Notes: a model not told the origin generated them from the sequence alone. DNA of 64,000 bases from Agrobacterium tumefaciens str. B6 (GCF_001541315.1 NZ_LMVK01000010.1:1-64000); one strand, 5' to 3'; positions 25,936-38,481 are shown, counted from the stretch's first letter. Numbers and translations: made by a program.

Positions 25936-26327
25936 GAAATATCCGAAAAATCATCCGTTGCGGGGCAGAGCCACCGCGATGTCGGTCAGCCTTGCGGCGT
26001 CGGTTTCCGGCATAGCCGCAGAGGCCGCCGCTACACGTGAAAATGATGCCTGAACGGGTTTGCGGTGCAGCGGATTGTCAGCAATTGCATAGTCCGGGTA
26101 ACACTTCATTTAGTGATTTTGTGAAATCTAAAATACGCAGGTTCCAAGGTTTCATCGGCGGAGCCGGTAGAACAAGTGAAGCCTCCTCGACCTGCCTGGC
26201 GGCGGTTCGAAAATGGCGCTCGCTTGTCGCCCTATGAGGAGGGGCAACAGCTACCCGCGATGTTTCATCATATATTCCCCGGCCTCCCGCGAGGGCGGCT
26301 GGAGGAGTGCTTGCCTTGAGGCCATTC
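25936..26327. other. 392-bp gap upstream of the chemoreceptor gene
   Basis: No gene is supported here. The AT-rich stretch at about 26100-26135 could hold the promoter of the chemoreceptor gene. A GGAGGAG sequence at 26301-26307 is a ribosome site too far (21 bases) from the chosen ATG but suits a TTG at 26316. Confidence 0.4.
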
Positions 26328-28271
26328 ATGTCTTTCCTGAAGAATACCAAGATAAAAACGAAGGTCGTTTTTGTCATCTCGCTGATGAGCCTGATGTCGC
26401 TTTCCGGAATAAGCTACGTCAGCCTGCAATATCAAAAAACCGACAACGTCTATAGCGACTTCATCGGCCATGAGGCCCTTGCTGCGGTTCTGAACGCCAG
26501 AACCAGCGGAAACCTCAATGCGCTCGGCATGCAGATGCTTCGCGCCAGCCTCAACGACCCGGCCAGTGGTGATTTCGAAGCTGCCGTCAAAACCTTCAGA
26601 GCCGACCATAAGCAACTCGAGGAACGCCAGAACAAGATCATGGAGCTGGTGCCGGCGCGCACGGAAGCCGCCCGCGATATCCTCAAGGGTGTTGTCGAAG
26701 TCGAAGAGATCGGCAATCAGGTCATCGCCCTCATGCAGGCAGGGCAACGCGCCGAAGCGCAGCAGATGGCGCTTAACGTGCTTCGAAAAATTGCCGAAGT
26801 CTCGCCAAAGATCAGCGCCGGCAATGAGCAGCTCATCCAGGTCATGAATGAGGGGAGAGAGCGTCTTACAGCCAGCACCAATACGACGATCTGGACGGGC
26901 CTGATTACGCTCGCGCTCGTTTCTCTGGCTGTGATCGCACTTGGCCTGCTTGTTTCTTCCCGAGGCATCACCACCCCGATTGCGCGGCTTCGTGCGCGCA
27001 TGGAATCGCTGGCGGCCGGTGATACGGCGAGCGAAATCGCCGGAATGGATCGCAGGGATGAAGTTGGCCAGATGGCCGCGGCCGTGCAGGCATTTCGCGA
27101 AGGTGCAATCGAGCGCCTCCGGCTTGAGAATGAAACGGAAGCCAACCGGTCGACTTCGGAAAAGGACCGGATCGAGCGCGAGAAACAGAAGGCCAGGGAA
27201 GCTGCCGACGTACAGTTTGCCGTCGATAATCTTGCCACGGCCCTTTCGAAGATCGCCGAGGGCGACGTTACCTACCGGATCGTTCAGCCATTCGTCTCCG
27301 GCCTTGACGGTATCCGTGGTGATTTCAATCGGGCTGCGGAGCAGTTGCAGTCGACCTTGAGCCAGGTGGCGCAGAACGCACGCGGCATCGATGCCGGCGC
27401 CAACGAGATCAGGTCTGCGGCAGACGATCTGGCGAGACGCACGGAGCAGCAGGCCGCCGCCGTCGAAGAGACTGCGGCTGCGCTGGAAGAGATCACCACG
27501 ACGGTGAAAGACGCCACGAAACGGGCGCAGGAAGCGGGTCACCTCGTCGGCCGCGCAAAAGTCGGCGCTGAAAAGTCCGGAGAGGTGGTGCAGCAGGCCG
27601 TTGCGGCAATGGAGCAGATCGCGACATCCGCCAATGAGATTTCCAACATTATCGGCGTGATCGACGAGATCGCGTTCCAGACCAACCTTCTGGCGCTGAA
27701 TGCGGGCGTTGAAGCAGCCCGTGCGGGAGAGGCGGGCAAGGGTTTTGCCGTTGTCGCGCAGGAGGTTCGCGAACTGGCGCAGCGCTCCGCCGGTGCCGCC
27801 AAGGAGATCAAGAACCTGATCACGACATCGAACGGTCAGGTTCAGCAGGGTGTACAGCTGGTTGGCGAAACCGGCAGGGCGCTGGAACTGATCGTGACGG
27901 AGGTGAAGGAAATCAACCGGCACGTTGCGGCCATCGCGGAATCGGCGCAGGAGCAATCCTCAGGTCTTCAGCAGATCAATACGGCCGTGAACCAGATGGA
28001 TCAGGACACCCAGAAGAACGCCGCCATGGTGGAAGAAAGCACTGCCGCCAGCCACGGCCTTGCGCGCGAGGCGTCTTCGCTGAACGGGCTAATCGCCCAG
28101 TTCAAACTGTCGGAGGGTTCGTTCAGCGAGTTCGCTGCGCCAGTGCGTTCGGCTTCGCCCGCCGACAGACCCGCTCGTTCTCCCGCCCGCGCCTTGGGCG
28201 GCAGGATCAAGGCTGCGTTTTCCGGCAATGCGGCATTGAATACCGCGGCGGATAATTGGGAGGAGTTTTGA
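26328..28271 (+). CDS. Methyl-accepting chemotaxis protein with CheR-tether C-terminus
   Basis: A 647-residue transmembrane chemoreceptor. Layout: N-terminal span (VVFVISLMSLMSLSGISYVSL), a periplasmic helical sensor domain of about 150 residues, a second span (TGLITLALVSLAVIALGLLV) near residue 195, a HAMP domain, a second HAMP-like helical segment (DNLATALSKIAEGDVTYRI), then the signalling coiled coil with the conserved hairpin IDEIAFQTNLLALNAGVEAARAGEAG split over about residues 450-475. It ends NWEEF, the pentapeptide that tethers CheR in full-length receptors. The ATG at 26328 is preceded by GAGG; a TTG at 26316 or GTG at 26307 are alternatives. Ligand unknown. Confidence 0.93.
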   Translation: MSFLKNTKIKTKVVFVISLMSLMSLSGISYVSLQYQKTDNVYSDFIGHEALAAVLNARTSGNLNALGMQMLRASLNDPASGDFEAAVKTFRADHKQLEERQNKIMELVPARTEAARDILKGVVEVEEIGNQVIALMQAGQRAEAQQMALNVLRKIAEVSPKISAGNEQLIQVMNEGRERLTASTNTTIWTGLITLALVSLAVIALGLLVSSRGITTPIARLRARMESLAAGDTASEIAGMDRRDEVGQMAAAVQAFREGAIERLRLENETEANRSTSEKDRIEREKQKAREAADVQFAVDNLATALSKIAEGDVTYRIVQPFVSGLDGIRGDFNRAAEQLQSTLSQVAQNARGIDAGANEIRSAADDLARRTEQQAAAVEETAAALEEITTTVKDATKRAQEAGHLVGRAKVGAEKSGEVVQQAVAAMEQIATSANEISNIIGVIDEIAFQTNLLALNAGVEAARAGEAGKGFAVVAQEVRELAQRSAGAAKEIKNLITTSNGQVQQGVQLVGETGRALELIVTEVKEINRHVAAIAESAQEQSSGLQQINTAVNQMDQDTQKNAAMVEESTAASHGLAREASSLNGLIAQFKLSEGSFSEFAAPVRSASPADRPARSPARALGGRIKAAFSGNAALNTAADNWEEF

Positions 28272-28334
28272 TCCCTGTCCCGCTCTTATGCCGGCCTCAG
28301 CTGAGGGACTGAAAGCATCGCTTTGAACATTGAC

Positions 28335-28372
28335 GCCGGGGATCGGAGGTTTGTTGGACCCTGATCCCCGGT
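28335..28372. terminator. Terminator between convergent MCP and repeat-protein genes
   Basis: CCGGGGATC (28336-28344) pairs with GATCCCCGG (28363-28371) around an 18-base loop. The plus-strand side is followed by a T-rich CTGCTTTT. It lies between two convergent genes. Confidence 0.55.
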
Positions 28373-28482
28373 GTTCTGCTTTTGAACGATATGAGCCCGG
28401 AACTGCCGCCCATCTATGCCCTTGCATGGTGGTCAAGCCGGCTGGGGCTTCACCGATTTTCCGGTCTGCTCACGAGCGAAAG

Positions 28483-31400
28483 TCAGACGTCCAGGTAGGA
28501 CAAAATGGTTGCAGCGACGTCAGACGCCTCCTGCGTCTCACTCGAAGCGTTCGCTGATGTGTCGGTCCCGGCTGTATTGTCCGGGGTCGCAGCCTTCTGC
28601 TCGGTGGTTGAGATGAAGGAGGCGATATCCTGCACGGAGCTGTTTGTGGGCTTTGCGCTATTTAATGCCGTAACCTGCGCGGACGTCATGGCGGCGATCT
28701 GACCCGGCGTGAAGGCGGCCGCCTGGGAGGTCGTCAAGGCAGCGAGCGTGCCGGTGCTCAGTCCCGAGATCGCGCTCGAACTCAAGCTGATGATTTGCTC
28801 GGTGGAAAATGTTGTGAGGTCGTCGCCGCCAAGCGCGGCTGCCTGCATCGCGTTGAGGGCGCTGACCTGCGACAGTGAAAGCGCTCCGATTTGTGCAGAT
28901 CCCATTGCCGCCACCTGGCCGTAGCTCAGCGAAGCCACCTGGCTTGTGGTCAAGGCGGCGATCTCCTGAGGCGACAGGGACGCTACAACGGCGGTGGACA
29001 ACCCCCTGATCGCCGTCGAATTGATGGCAGCAAGCTCGCCGGTCGAGAATGTTGCCAGATCTTCAGTCGTCAACCCCGCAAGTCCGGCCGAACTTAATGC
29101 GGCGATCTGGCTTGTAGAGAGTGCTTCGATCTGATCCCTGCCAAGGGCGTTGATCTGATCGCCAGTCAATCCGGCGACGCCAGCCGTACTGAGGGCTGCC
29201 ACCTCAGCGGTGGAAAGAGCGGCGATAAAGCCCGTGGACAGTCCCTTTATCGCGCTTGAACCAATCGCGGCGAGTTCTTCCGTTGAGAAGGTTTCCAGCA
29301 TCTCCGCAGACAGGCCCTTGAGCGCATCCGAATTCAACGATGCGATCTGACGGGTGGATAATGCCTGAACCTGTTCAATGCTCAACGCGCCGGTCTGTGC
29401 GCTGCCAAGGCCTGCGATCGCCTTGGCGTCCAGAGCAGCTATCTGGTTTACGGAAAGGGAGGCGATGTCGGCCGTATCCAAAGCCGCAACCTGTTTGGAG
29501 GGGAGGGCGGCGATCTGGGCATTGGTCAGCGCGTTCACCTGACCGGTGCCGAGGGCGGCGATCTGGTCCGTGGTCAGACCCGGCACTGCCGCCGCACCCA
29601 GGGCGGCGATCTGAGCTGTCGTCAGCGAAGCGATCGTTGCTGCCGACAGGCCCGAGACCGCACTCGAGCTGATGGCAGCCAGCTCAGCGGCGGTGAATGT
29701 ATCGAGATCATCGGCGCCAAGGGCCGCAATCTGTTTCGAACCGAGAGCACCGATCTGAGCGCTGGTGAAGGCCTCGACCTGAGCGGTGTTGAGGGCCGTG
29801 ATCTGATCAGCGGTCAGGCCTGCCGCGCCCGCCGTGCTGAGGGCGGCGATCTGGGCTGCTGAAAGCGAGGCGATGCCGGCTACGCTGAGAGCGGCAACCT
29901 GCTTGGAGGTGAGGGCGCCCACCTGGGCGCTGGTGAGGGCCTCGACCTGGGTGATGCTGAGCGCCGCGATCTGGTCGGTGGTCAGGCCGGGTAGCGCCGC
30001 CGTGCCCAGGGCTGCGATCTGAGCTGTCGTCAGCGAAGCGATTGCAGCCGTCGACAGGCCCGAGATTGCACTCGAGCTGATGGCAGCCAGTTCGGCGGCG
30101 GTGAATGTATCAAGATCATCGGCGCTAAGCGCCGCAATCTGTTTTGCGCTGAGAGCACCGATCTGGGCACTGGTGAGGGCCTCGACCTGAGCGGTGTTGA
30201 GGGCCGCGATCTGGTCAGTGGTCAGGCCGGCTATACCCGCGGTGCTGAGCGCGGCTATCTGGGTTGCCGAAAGCGAGGCGATGCTGGCCACGCTGAGAGC
30301 CGCAACCTGTTTGGAGGTGAGGGCACCCACCTGGGTACTCATCAGGGCGTCCACCTGATCACTGGTCAGGACGGCGACCTGTCCGGTGTTCAGTCCACCA
30401 ATGCCGGCCGTGCTCAACGCTGCGATCTGAGCCGTGGTCATCGACGCCACGGTTTCCGCTGACAGACCTGGGACGGCATTCGAACTGATCGCAGCGATGT
30501 CCTTGGTCGAGAACGTTGCTATGTCATCCGTACTCAAGACTGCAATCTGTTTCGAGCTGAGAGCACCGACCTGGATATCGGTCAGGGCCTCGACCTGCGT
30601 GGTGTCGAGGGCCGCGATCTGATCAGTGGTCAGGCCCGTTATACCGCCGGTGCTGAGGGCGGCGATCTGGGCCGCCGAAAGCGAGGCAATGTCAGCCACG
30701 CTGAGAGCCGCAACCTGTTTGGAGGTGAGCGCAGCAATCTGGGTATTGGTCAGAACGTCCACCTGATCGCCAGTCAAGGCGGCGACCTGTCCGGTGCTCA
30801 GCGCGCCGATGCCGGCCGTACTCAGCGCGGCGATCTGCGCTGTTGTCAGCGACGCTATGGTTTGCGTTGACAGGCCCGGGACCGCATTCGAACTGAGCGC
30901 GGCAATGTCTCTGGTCGAGAACGTTGCGATATCGTCTGCGCCCAGGGCCGCTACCTGCGTCGAGCTGAGTGCGCCGACCTGGGCGCTGGTCAAGGCCTCG
31001 ACCTGAGCGGTACTCAAGGCGGCGACCTGCCCGGTGCTCAGTGCGCCAATGCCCGCCGTGCTCAGCGCTGCAATCTGGGCTGTCGTCAGCGACGCCATGG
31101 TTTCCGTTGATAAACCCGCGACCGCATTCGGACTGATCGCGGCGATGTCCTTGGTCGAGAATGTCGCAATGTCGTCCGCGCTCAGGGCCGCTATCTGTTT
31201 GGAGCTGAGAGCGCTGACCTGGGCGGTGGTCAAGGCCTCGACCTGGGCGATGCTGAGGGCGGCGATCTGCACGGTGCTCAACGCAGCGATGCTTTGCATA
31301 TTCAGGGCGGCAATCTGGGCTGTCGTCAGGGAGGCGATGGTCTCCGCCGACAATCCTGAGATCGCACTTGAACTGATCGCGGCGATGTCCTTGGTCGTGA

Positions 31401-33674
31401 ATTTCGCCAGATCGTCCGTTCCCAGCTGCGCAATCTGTGTGGAGCCGAGATTGACGATCTGCGCACTCGTCAGGGCTTCAGCCTGGCTGGTGCTGAGGGT
31501 CGCCAGTTGCTGCGAGCTAAGTCCCGCAATGCCCGCAGCGCTCAGGGAGGCAATCTGGGCGGTTGAAAGAGCGGCTATGTCGTCTGTACCAAGGGTGGCG
31601 ACCTGTGCCGCGCTCAGCCGCCCCATCTGCTTGGTCGACAGTCTGGAAACCTGATCGGTGCTGAGGGCGGCGATCTGGCTGCTCGAAAGTCCGACGATGC
31701 CAGAGGTGCTCATTGCCGCGAGCTGGGCGACGGAAAGCGATGCTATATTGTCCGTGCTCAATGCCGCAATCTGTCCCGAGCTGAGAGCTCCGATCTGGAC
31801 GGTGGTCAAGGCCGAGAACTGATCGATGCTGAGCGCTGCAATCTGATCCGTGGTCAGACCCTTGACGCCCGCAGCACTCAACATGGCTGTTTGGTTGGTG
31901 GACAAGGCGGTCACATCGTTGCCGAGAGCGGCGACCTGTGCTGCGCTCAATGCCTTGATCTGCGCGGCGGATAGAAGGCTGGCCTGATTGCCGCTCAGGG
32001 CTTCGATCTGGTCGGAGGTCAGGCCGGTAATAGCACTGGTGCTCAGGGCACCGATCTGAGCCGTGGTGAGGGCTGCGATAACATCCGTGTTCAGGCCCGG
32101 CATGGCTCTGTTGGTGATCGCTGCGATATCGGCGGTCGAGAATGTCGCCAGATCTTCAATGCTCAGGGCCGCAATTTGCGTTGAACTCAGTGACTTCACC
32201 TGTGTCGGCGACAGGGCCTCGACCTGACCAGTGCTCAATGCTTCGACCTGATCGGCCGTCAGGCCGGCGATGGCGCTGGTGGTCAGGGCCGCGATCTGGG
32301 CGGTGGTCAGCGCCGCGATTGCGTCCGTGCTGAGGCCGGCCATGGCCTTGCTCGTGATCGCCGCAATATCGGCGGTCGAGAATGTCGCTATGTCCTCCGC
32401 GCTCAGAGCCGCAAGTTGTACCGAGTTCAGCAACTTCACCTGTGCCGAGGACAGGGCTTCGACCTGCTGGGTACTAAAGGCTTCGATCTGATCGGCGATC
32501 AGGTTTGCGATCACCCCTGTGTTGAGGGCGGCAATCTGAGCGGTTGACAGGGCCTCGATCTGAGCAGCGCTCAGGGCCTGGAATTGCGCGACGCCAAGCG
32601 CGTTCATCTGGGCCGTCGTCAATGCGGCGACCTGATCTCTGGTAAGCGCGCCGATCGTCTCCGTGCCCAGACGTGGCATGGCTTTGGCGGTAATCTCCGC
32701 GATATCGGCGGTTGGGAACGCGCTATATCCTCCCCCCCCCGGGCCACGAATTGTGCCGCACTCAACGATCTCACCTGTGCCGGTGACAGGGCTTCGACCT
32801 GGCTCGTGCTTAAGGCGGCGATGTGCGTTGTTTTGAGCGCGGCAATCTGAGCCGTCGTCAATGCGGCGATCTGGGCGGTGCTCAGGCTTTCGATATGGTC
32901 GATTGTCAGACCCGCAATCGCACTTGCATTGAGGGCGGCGATCCGATCAGGGGTAAACTCTGCGATTGCTTCGGTGCTGAGGCCCGGCATGGCTTTGACG
33001 GTAATCGCCGCGATGTCGGCGGTGGAGAATGTCGCTATGTCATCTGTGCCGAGGGCCGCGAGTTGCATCGAGCTCAACACCCTGACCTGTGCCGGCGTAA
33101 GGGCTTCGGCCTGATCCGGGCTCAGGACCGCGATCTGGTCGGTTGTCAGGCTTGCAACGGCGCTTGTGCTCAGGGCCGCGATTTGATCCGGGGTCAGTCC
33201 TGCAATCACTTCCGTGCTCAGGCCCGGCACGGCTCTGTTCGTGATCGCGGCCATATCAGCGGTTGAGAATGTTGCGATATCTTCCGCGCTCAGGGCGGCA
33301 ATTTGCGTCGCACTGAGGGCGCGCACCTGAGATGAGGTCAAAGCCTCCGCCTGATCGGTCGTCAGGGCCTGAAGCTGGGTGGTGGTGAGCGCAGAAACCT
33401 GGCTCGAATTCAGACTTTTAATGGCGTATTGATCGAGAATATTGAGTTGATCCAGCGTCAGGCCAACGATGGCGACCTGCGAAATTGCGCTCAACTGTTG
33501 CGAGTTGAGGACTTTGACATCCTCTACATCCAATGCCGCGATCTGAGCCGACGAGAGCGCTTTGATCTGCGTTGTGGAAAGCGACGCCACGTCGTCGGTT
33601 GTCCAGGCTGCGACCGCCTCTGTCGAAAGATATCTGATCTGATTGACATTCAGGGAAGAAATGATCGACGTCAT
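28483..33674 (-). pseudogene. Giant octapeptide-repeat protein A, frameshifted
   Basis: About 1730 codons built almost wholly from an eight-residue repeat, consensus (S/T)(S/T)xQ(I/V)xAL, for example STAQIAAL, TTDQIAAL, SSKQIAAL, about 215 copies. Every eighth to sixteenth unit varies to SxDDIATF-STADIAAI-SSxAIxGL. It starts MTSIISSLNVNQIRYLSTEAV and ends with a non-repeat, Ser/Thr/acidic tail (SDVAATILSYLDV). No Sec signal or membrane span. The reading frame breaks once, within 32619-32760: the repeat register runs to EDIA in the first frame and resumes at FPTADIAEI in the second, placing a one-base loss near 32716-32723, next to nine G's (coding strand) at 32732-32740. As read, translation stops at 32619 after about 350 residues. 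It may be a true pseudogene, a phase-variable gene or a sequence error. Same N-terminus as protein B. Confidence 0.8.
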
Positions 33675-33944
33675 GTCTGAAAAATCCTAAAGTCCAAGCT
33701 TAACAGGTAGATTTTCCGCCCAAGCCCCCCAAAGGGGCATCGGTTATTCGGGTCCACCATTTTTCAGATGTTGATTACGCAATCGGGCTTGCCTGAACCT
33801 GAAGTTGCTACGTCTCAGCCGATCTCCCTTTGCGATACTTGTCTTTAACGCCGCCGGCGAGGGACGTTATGCCGTCGCGGCAAAACGTCGGCGAGCTCCG
33901 GTAAAGCCGGCGCGTGTTATGGAGAAGAACGCGACAGATCCGTT
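33675..33944. other. Gap between glf and repeat gene A
   Basis: 270 bases holding the probable promoter of repeat gene A. GCCCC/GGGGC (33724-33738) forms a small hairpin. An AGGA ribosome site lies before the MTSII start. No gene seen. Confidence 0.4.
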
Positions 33945-35108
<1,164 letters not shown>

Positions 35109-35204
35109 TCAGTCCTGTTCATACGTCGCCCGGCGGGCGGTCAAGATTTGCATCGAAGAGCTGCCGTGCAGCGCGTGCCCCGGCCGGTCGAGAATAGTCC
35201 GCGC

Positions 35205-37250
35205 TCAGTTGTCCGGTTTCTGCCAGAGGCGACGGTCATAGGGGATTGGCGCATAGTCGTGCCACTGGGTGAGCTTCTTGAGGTAGCGGTTGCGGTAGCT
35301 CTGCTCGTCTTCAAACTCTATGTTCTCGAAAACGGCTTCCGCGCCCAGTTCGTAATAGAGATCGAGATTGCTGAGATCCGGCACCGGTGTCTCGCCGCGC
35401 TCACATTCGCCCTGCATTTGCCAGAACAGCTCTTCCAGACGTTGCGCCAGAGCGGGAATATCGCGCAATACGCTGGTGTCGCGCTGCCGGGCGATCGATT
35501 CTCTAACCTCCAGAAGGCTCTTCCGGTCGCGTTCGAAACCGATGGCGCGGGCGACATAATCTTCCGGCGAAGAACAAATCATTTCCGGAACACCCGCTGC
35601 CGTGACGATGCTGCCGCAGAAGCGCGCCGCAAATGTCTTGCCGGGCATGGTGAGGACGGGCAGGCCGGATGTTATCGCATCCGCGGCTGTGGAGTGAGCG
35701 CCATAGGGGAACGTATCCAGAAACAGATCGGCGACGCCGATACGGGCAATATGTTGCGGGTTCGGGACCTTCGGCGCAAATACGAGCCGTTCCGGTGCGA
35801 TGCCACTTTTTTCTGCGATGCCTTGCAGGCGTTGATTGACATCTTCATCGCCCGCCAGCAGCCACAACAGGCTGCCCGGCGTTTCAGACAGGATCGTCAT
35901 CCATCGCGCAAAGCAGCTTTCGGTAATCTTCTGCATTCCGTTGAAGCTGGCATAAACGAATGCATCCTCCGGCAGTCCGACCTCGGCCCGGCTTGGCCGG
36001 GCGGCGATTAGGCGCTTGCGGTCAAGCGGCTGGTCACAGGCGATGCGCAGGACCTTTTCGGAGTAATAGATGTCGTTCTCCGGCGGGATCATGTAGCCGT
36101 CGGAGATCAGATAATGATGGAAGGGGCTTCCCATCGATCCGGGATAGCCGCAGAAACTGACGATAACAGGCGCGGGACGATAGGCGAAAATCTTCGTGCG
36201 AGCGTCCTTGGTGTAGCCATTCACGTCGATCAGGATATCAATGTCGTCGGAAATGATCTGCGATGCCGCCGCGGCATCGTCGAGGCCATGGATATCCCGC
36301 CAGCAATGAACCGCTGCCTTGATCCGCTCCTGCGTGCTGTCAGTGTTGCGGACGTTACCGCAATAATAGGCGAAGACCTCAAGGCTGTTCTTGTCATGCA
36401 ACTCCAGAACCTCGCAAAGAGCGAAGCCGACGGCATGGTCGCGAAGATCCGACGAGAGGTAGCCGACGCGCAGCCGCTCACCGGTCCCGGACTTCTGCTT
36501 CGGTGATCTGCGTGGAAAACGGCTGAGGTCCGGGCGCGTGCCGACCACCGTTTTGCTATAGCGATATGCCTTGGCCAGCTGGAACATCGGATCGTCGGCG
36601 TAACAGCTCAGCGTCAGCGACGACATGGCGTCGAGCATCTTGCGGGCAGGGACGTGGTTCGAGGGCGCAAGCACCGGCCATTTGCACTGCCGCTGCCGCA
36701 ATGATACCCAGTGCTGGCCTGCTTCCGGCAATTCCGGCCGCAGCTCGAACGCCTGCAGCAAGGCGGTCTCAGCGTCATCAAGCTTTCCGGCGCCTTCGAG
36801 GACCCGGCCGATGTTCTGCAGGGCCATATGCCGATGGCCCACCGCTTCGGCGTCGAGATGTTTCGTTGTCTCGGCATAATGCGACCACTGTTCCACAGCC
36901 TGGCCGATCAATCCGCTATCTTCAAGGACACGGCCGAGATTGATGTGGCCGGGAGCGAATTGCGGATTGGCCTTCAAACAGGCGCGGAATGCCTGTACGG
37001 CGCCCGCGCGGTCGCCGAGCTGGCTGAGCGCGACGGCATAGTTGAAATAGGCAAGATGAATGACGGGATTGTTGTCGTTGAATGCGACCCAGGTCTTGTA
37101 GAGTTCCACAGCAGCGGCTCGTTGGCCGGCGGCATTGAGCGCCTCGGTCACGCTCAGCAGATCCATGAGACTTAACCGTTGGTTCCGCGCAAGATCAAGT
37201 GCGCTGGGAGCGGTGTCGTCATTTGAAGGAGAGACGTGGTTGGCGGTCAT
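35205..37250 (-). CDS. TPR-GT41 protein glycosyltransferase (SPINDLY/OGT type)
   Basis: A 681-residue protein with TPR-like helical repeats at about residues 30-185 (NPVIHLAYFNYAVALSQLGDRAGAVQAFRACLKANP) and a GT41 catalytic region from about residue 255: LRVGYLSSDLRDHAVGF, then DILIDVNGYTKDARTKIFAYRPAPVIVSFCGYPGSMGSP broken into conserved blocks, and DLFLDTFPYGAHSTAADAITSGLPVLTMPGKTFAARFCGS. These match O-GlcNAc transferase/SPINDLY enzymes, which modify Ser/Thr of cytoplasmic proteins; Caulobacter FlmG, a related TPR-GT41 protein, glycosylates flagellin. The ATG at 37250 has an AGGA site. Flanked by two Ser/Thr-rich repeat proteins, its likely substrates (inference). Confidence 0.92.
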   Translation of the reverse strand: MTANHVSPSNDDTAPSALDLARNQRLSLMDLLSVTEALNAAGQRAAAVELYKTWVAFNDNNPVIHLAYFNYAVALSQLGDRAGAVQAFRACLKANPQFAPGHINLGRVLEDSGLIGQAVEQWSHYAETTKHLDAEAVGHRHMALQNIGRVLEGAGKLDDAETALLQAFELRPELPEAGQHWVSLRQRQCKWPVLAPSNHVPARKMLDAMSSLTLSCYADDPMFQLAKAYRYSKTVVGTRPDLSRFPRRSPKQKSGTGERLRVGYLSSDLRDHAVGFALCEVLELHDKNSLEVFAYYCGNVRNTDSTQERIKAAVHCWRDIHGLDDAAAASQIISDDIDILIDVNGYTKDARTKIFAYRPAPVIVSFCGYPGSMGSPFHHYLISDGYMIPPENDIYYSEKVLRIACDQPLDRKRLIAARPSRAEVGLPEDAFVYASFNGMQKITESCFARWMTILSETPGSLLWLLAGDEDVNQRLQGIAEKSGIAPERLVFAPKVPNPQHIARIGVADLFLDTFPYGAHSTAADAITSGLPVLTMPGKTFAARFCGSIVTAAGVPEMICSSPEDYVARAIGFERDRKSLLEVRESIARQRDTSVLRDIPALAQRLEELFWQMQGECERGETPVPDLSNLDLYYELGAEAVFENIEFEDEQSYRNRYLKKLTQWHDYAPIPYDRRLWQKPDN

Positions 37251-37469
37251 GACATCCTGCGGCAAGGCGACAAAGGGTCGAAGATAAAACGGCCTGTTGA
37301 TGGGCCGTACTTAGCTATCGCAGGTAACTTGCCTGTGGCTGGATGTGTTTGAAGCGGGGTTGCGTGTCCAGATCAGCCAGCGGCCCGGCGGGGCGAAGGT
37401 TTCTCCCAGTCAGGCGCCGGCTTCTGAGGCGTTGATGCTGTCGTGCCGCAATAAGGATCACTCACATGT

Positions 37470-38435
37470 CTAGCGACGGGAATGTTTCATCCTGTAGCTC
37501 GCCAGAGCGATTGACGGGTTTATCCTATAGACACTGTCGAAGTCTTCGTCTGTGAAGTATTGGTATGAATGTGCGACATATTCCCGGAAAAGACCGTGCA
37601 GGTCCTCCCGCATCTGCTTGGCCGCCCATTCCAGCAGACCTGCCTTGAAGACGATGAAGATCGGGTAATATTTTGCCCTGAAGATCGGATTTTCTAGGAA
37701 AAGCTTTTCGGTGTCTTTCAGCGCCGCGAACATTTCAAGTCGGCGCTCGTCGAAAGTGCTCGTATGCTGCTCCCGTCCCGGGATGAGGCGATGTGTTGTC
37801 AGGCTGCTGTTAATGGCCAGAAAGCGCCCGGCATTCATATAGGCCGCCCAATGCGGCAGGATATCTTCGTTGATCCGCGCCGTGGAGAAGCGCCATTTCG
37901 TCTGGTGAATGAAAGATGTCCGCAGTATCTTGTTCCACGGGTAGTTGATCGTCACCAGGAATTGCGCGGTCGAGTCGAGATCGATCATGGCGCTGTCGCG
38001 ACTACCGAGGACGCTATCCCAGATATTCTTGTCGATAGGCGCCATTTCGCCAGGAGCGCCACCGGCCGTTCTCAGCACGCTATATCTGAATGCCGCGACA
38101 TCGATATTCGTCTCGTCCATCAGGGGCAGAACGGTATCGACGGCTCCCTCATGCAGGAGGTCGTCAGCATCGTGAAACAGGCAATATTCGCTGTCGATTG
38201 TCGCCAGCGCCCTGTTGCGGGCGACGCCCGGGCCGGTGTTCGTCTCGCTGCGCATCAGCCTTATATTGGCGTGCCGCGCCATGTATTGCGCAACGATGTC
38301 GCAGGTATTGTCGGTGGAGGCATCGTCGACAACGACGATATCCATTTCGGTTTCATTACGCAGAACACTGTCGAGTGTCTCGGCGATAAGACTGGCCATG
38401 TTGAAGGCCGGAATGATGATGGATATTTTTGCCAT
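37470..38435 (-). CDS. Family 2 glycosyltransferase
   Basis: A 321-residue GT-A fold transferase: ISIIIPAFNMASLIAETLDSVL at the start, DIVVVDDASTDNT, GPGVARNRALATIDSEYCLFHDADDLL (DxD-type metal motif DADD). The C-terminal half (YPWNKILRTSFIH, INEDILPHWAAYM) resembles transferases acting on surface polysaccharides and glycoproteins. No membrane span, so it acts in the cytoplasm on a nucleotide-sugar donor. Start at MAKISIIIP. It follows repeat gene B after a hairpin terminator and precedes the GT41 gene. Confidence 0.9.
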   Translation of the reverse strand: MAKISIIIPAFNMASLIAETLDSVLRNETEMDIVVVDDASTDNTCDIVAQYMARHANIRLMRSETNTGPGVARNRALATIDSEYCLFHDADDLLHEGAVDTVLPLMDETNIDVAAFRYSVLRTAGGAPGEMAPIDKNIWDSVLGSRDSAMIDLDSTAQFLVTINYPWNKILRTSFIHQTKWRFSTARINEDILPHWAAYMNAGRFLAINSSLTTHRLIPGREQHTSTFDERRLEMFAALKDTEKLFLENPIFRAKYYPIFIVFKAGLLEWAAKQMREDLHGLFREYVAHSYQYFTDEDFDSVYRINPSIALASYRMKHSRR

Positions 38436-38481
38436 GACAGAGACTGAATGTCCTTCTGGGGCATTCTGCAATTAAAATGTT

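Noticed and set aside
26268-27956. A 562-codon minus-strand frame over the chemoreceptor gene
   Set aside because: The plus strand encodes a complete MCP with the conserved signalling tip and NWEEF terminus.
28483-32679. Treating the 1398-codon frame as a separate gene from 32619-33674
   Set aside because: The octad pattern continues across the frame change and the upstream frame holds the N-terminus shared with protein B, so it is one broken gene.
28483-33674. Resemblance of LTxxQVxAL octads to TAL-effector repeats
   Set aside because: TAL repeats are about 34 residues with a variable residue pair; here the unit is eight residues with no such pair.
28505-33680. Many open frames on the plus strand opposite repeat gene A
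   Set aside because: They are antisense shadows of the GC-rich coding repeat, lacking ribosome sites and recognisable domains.
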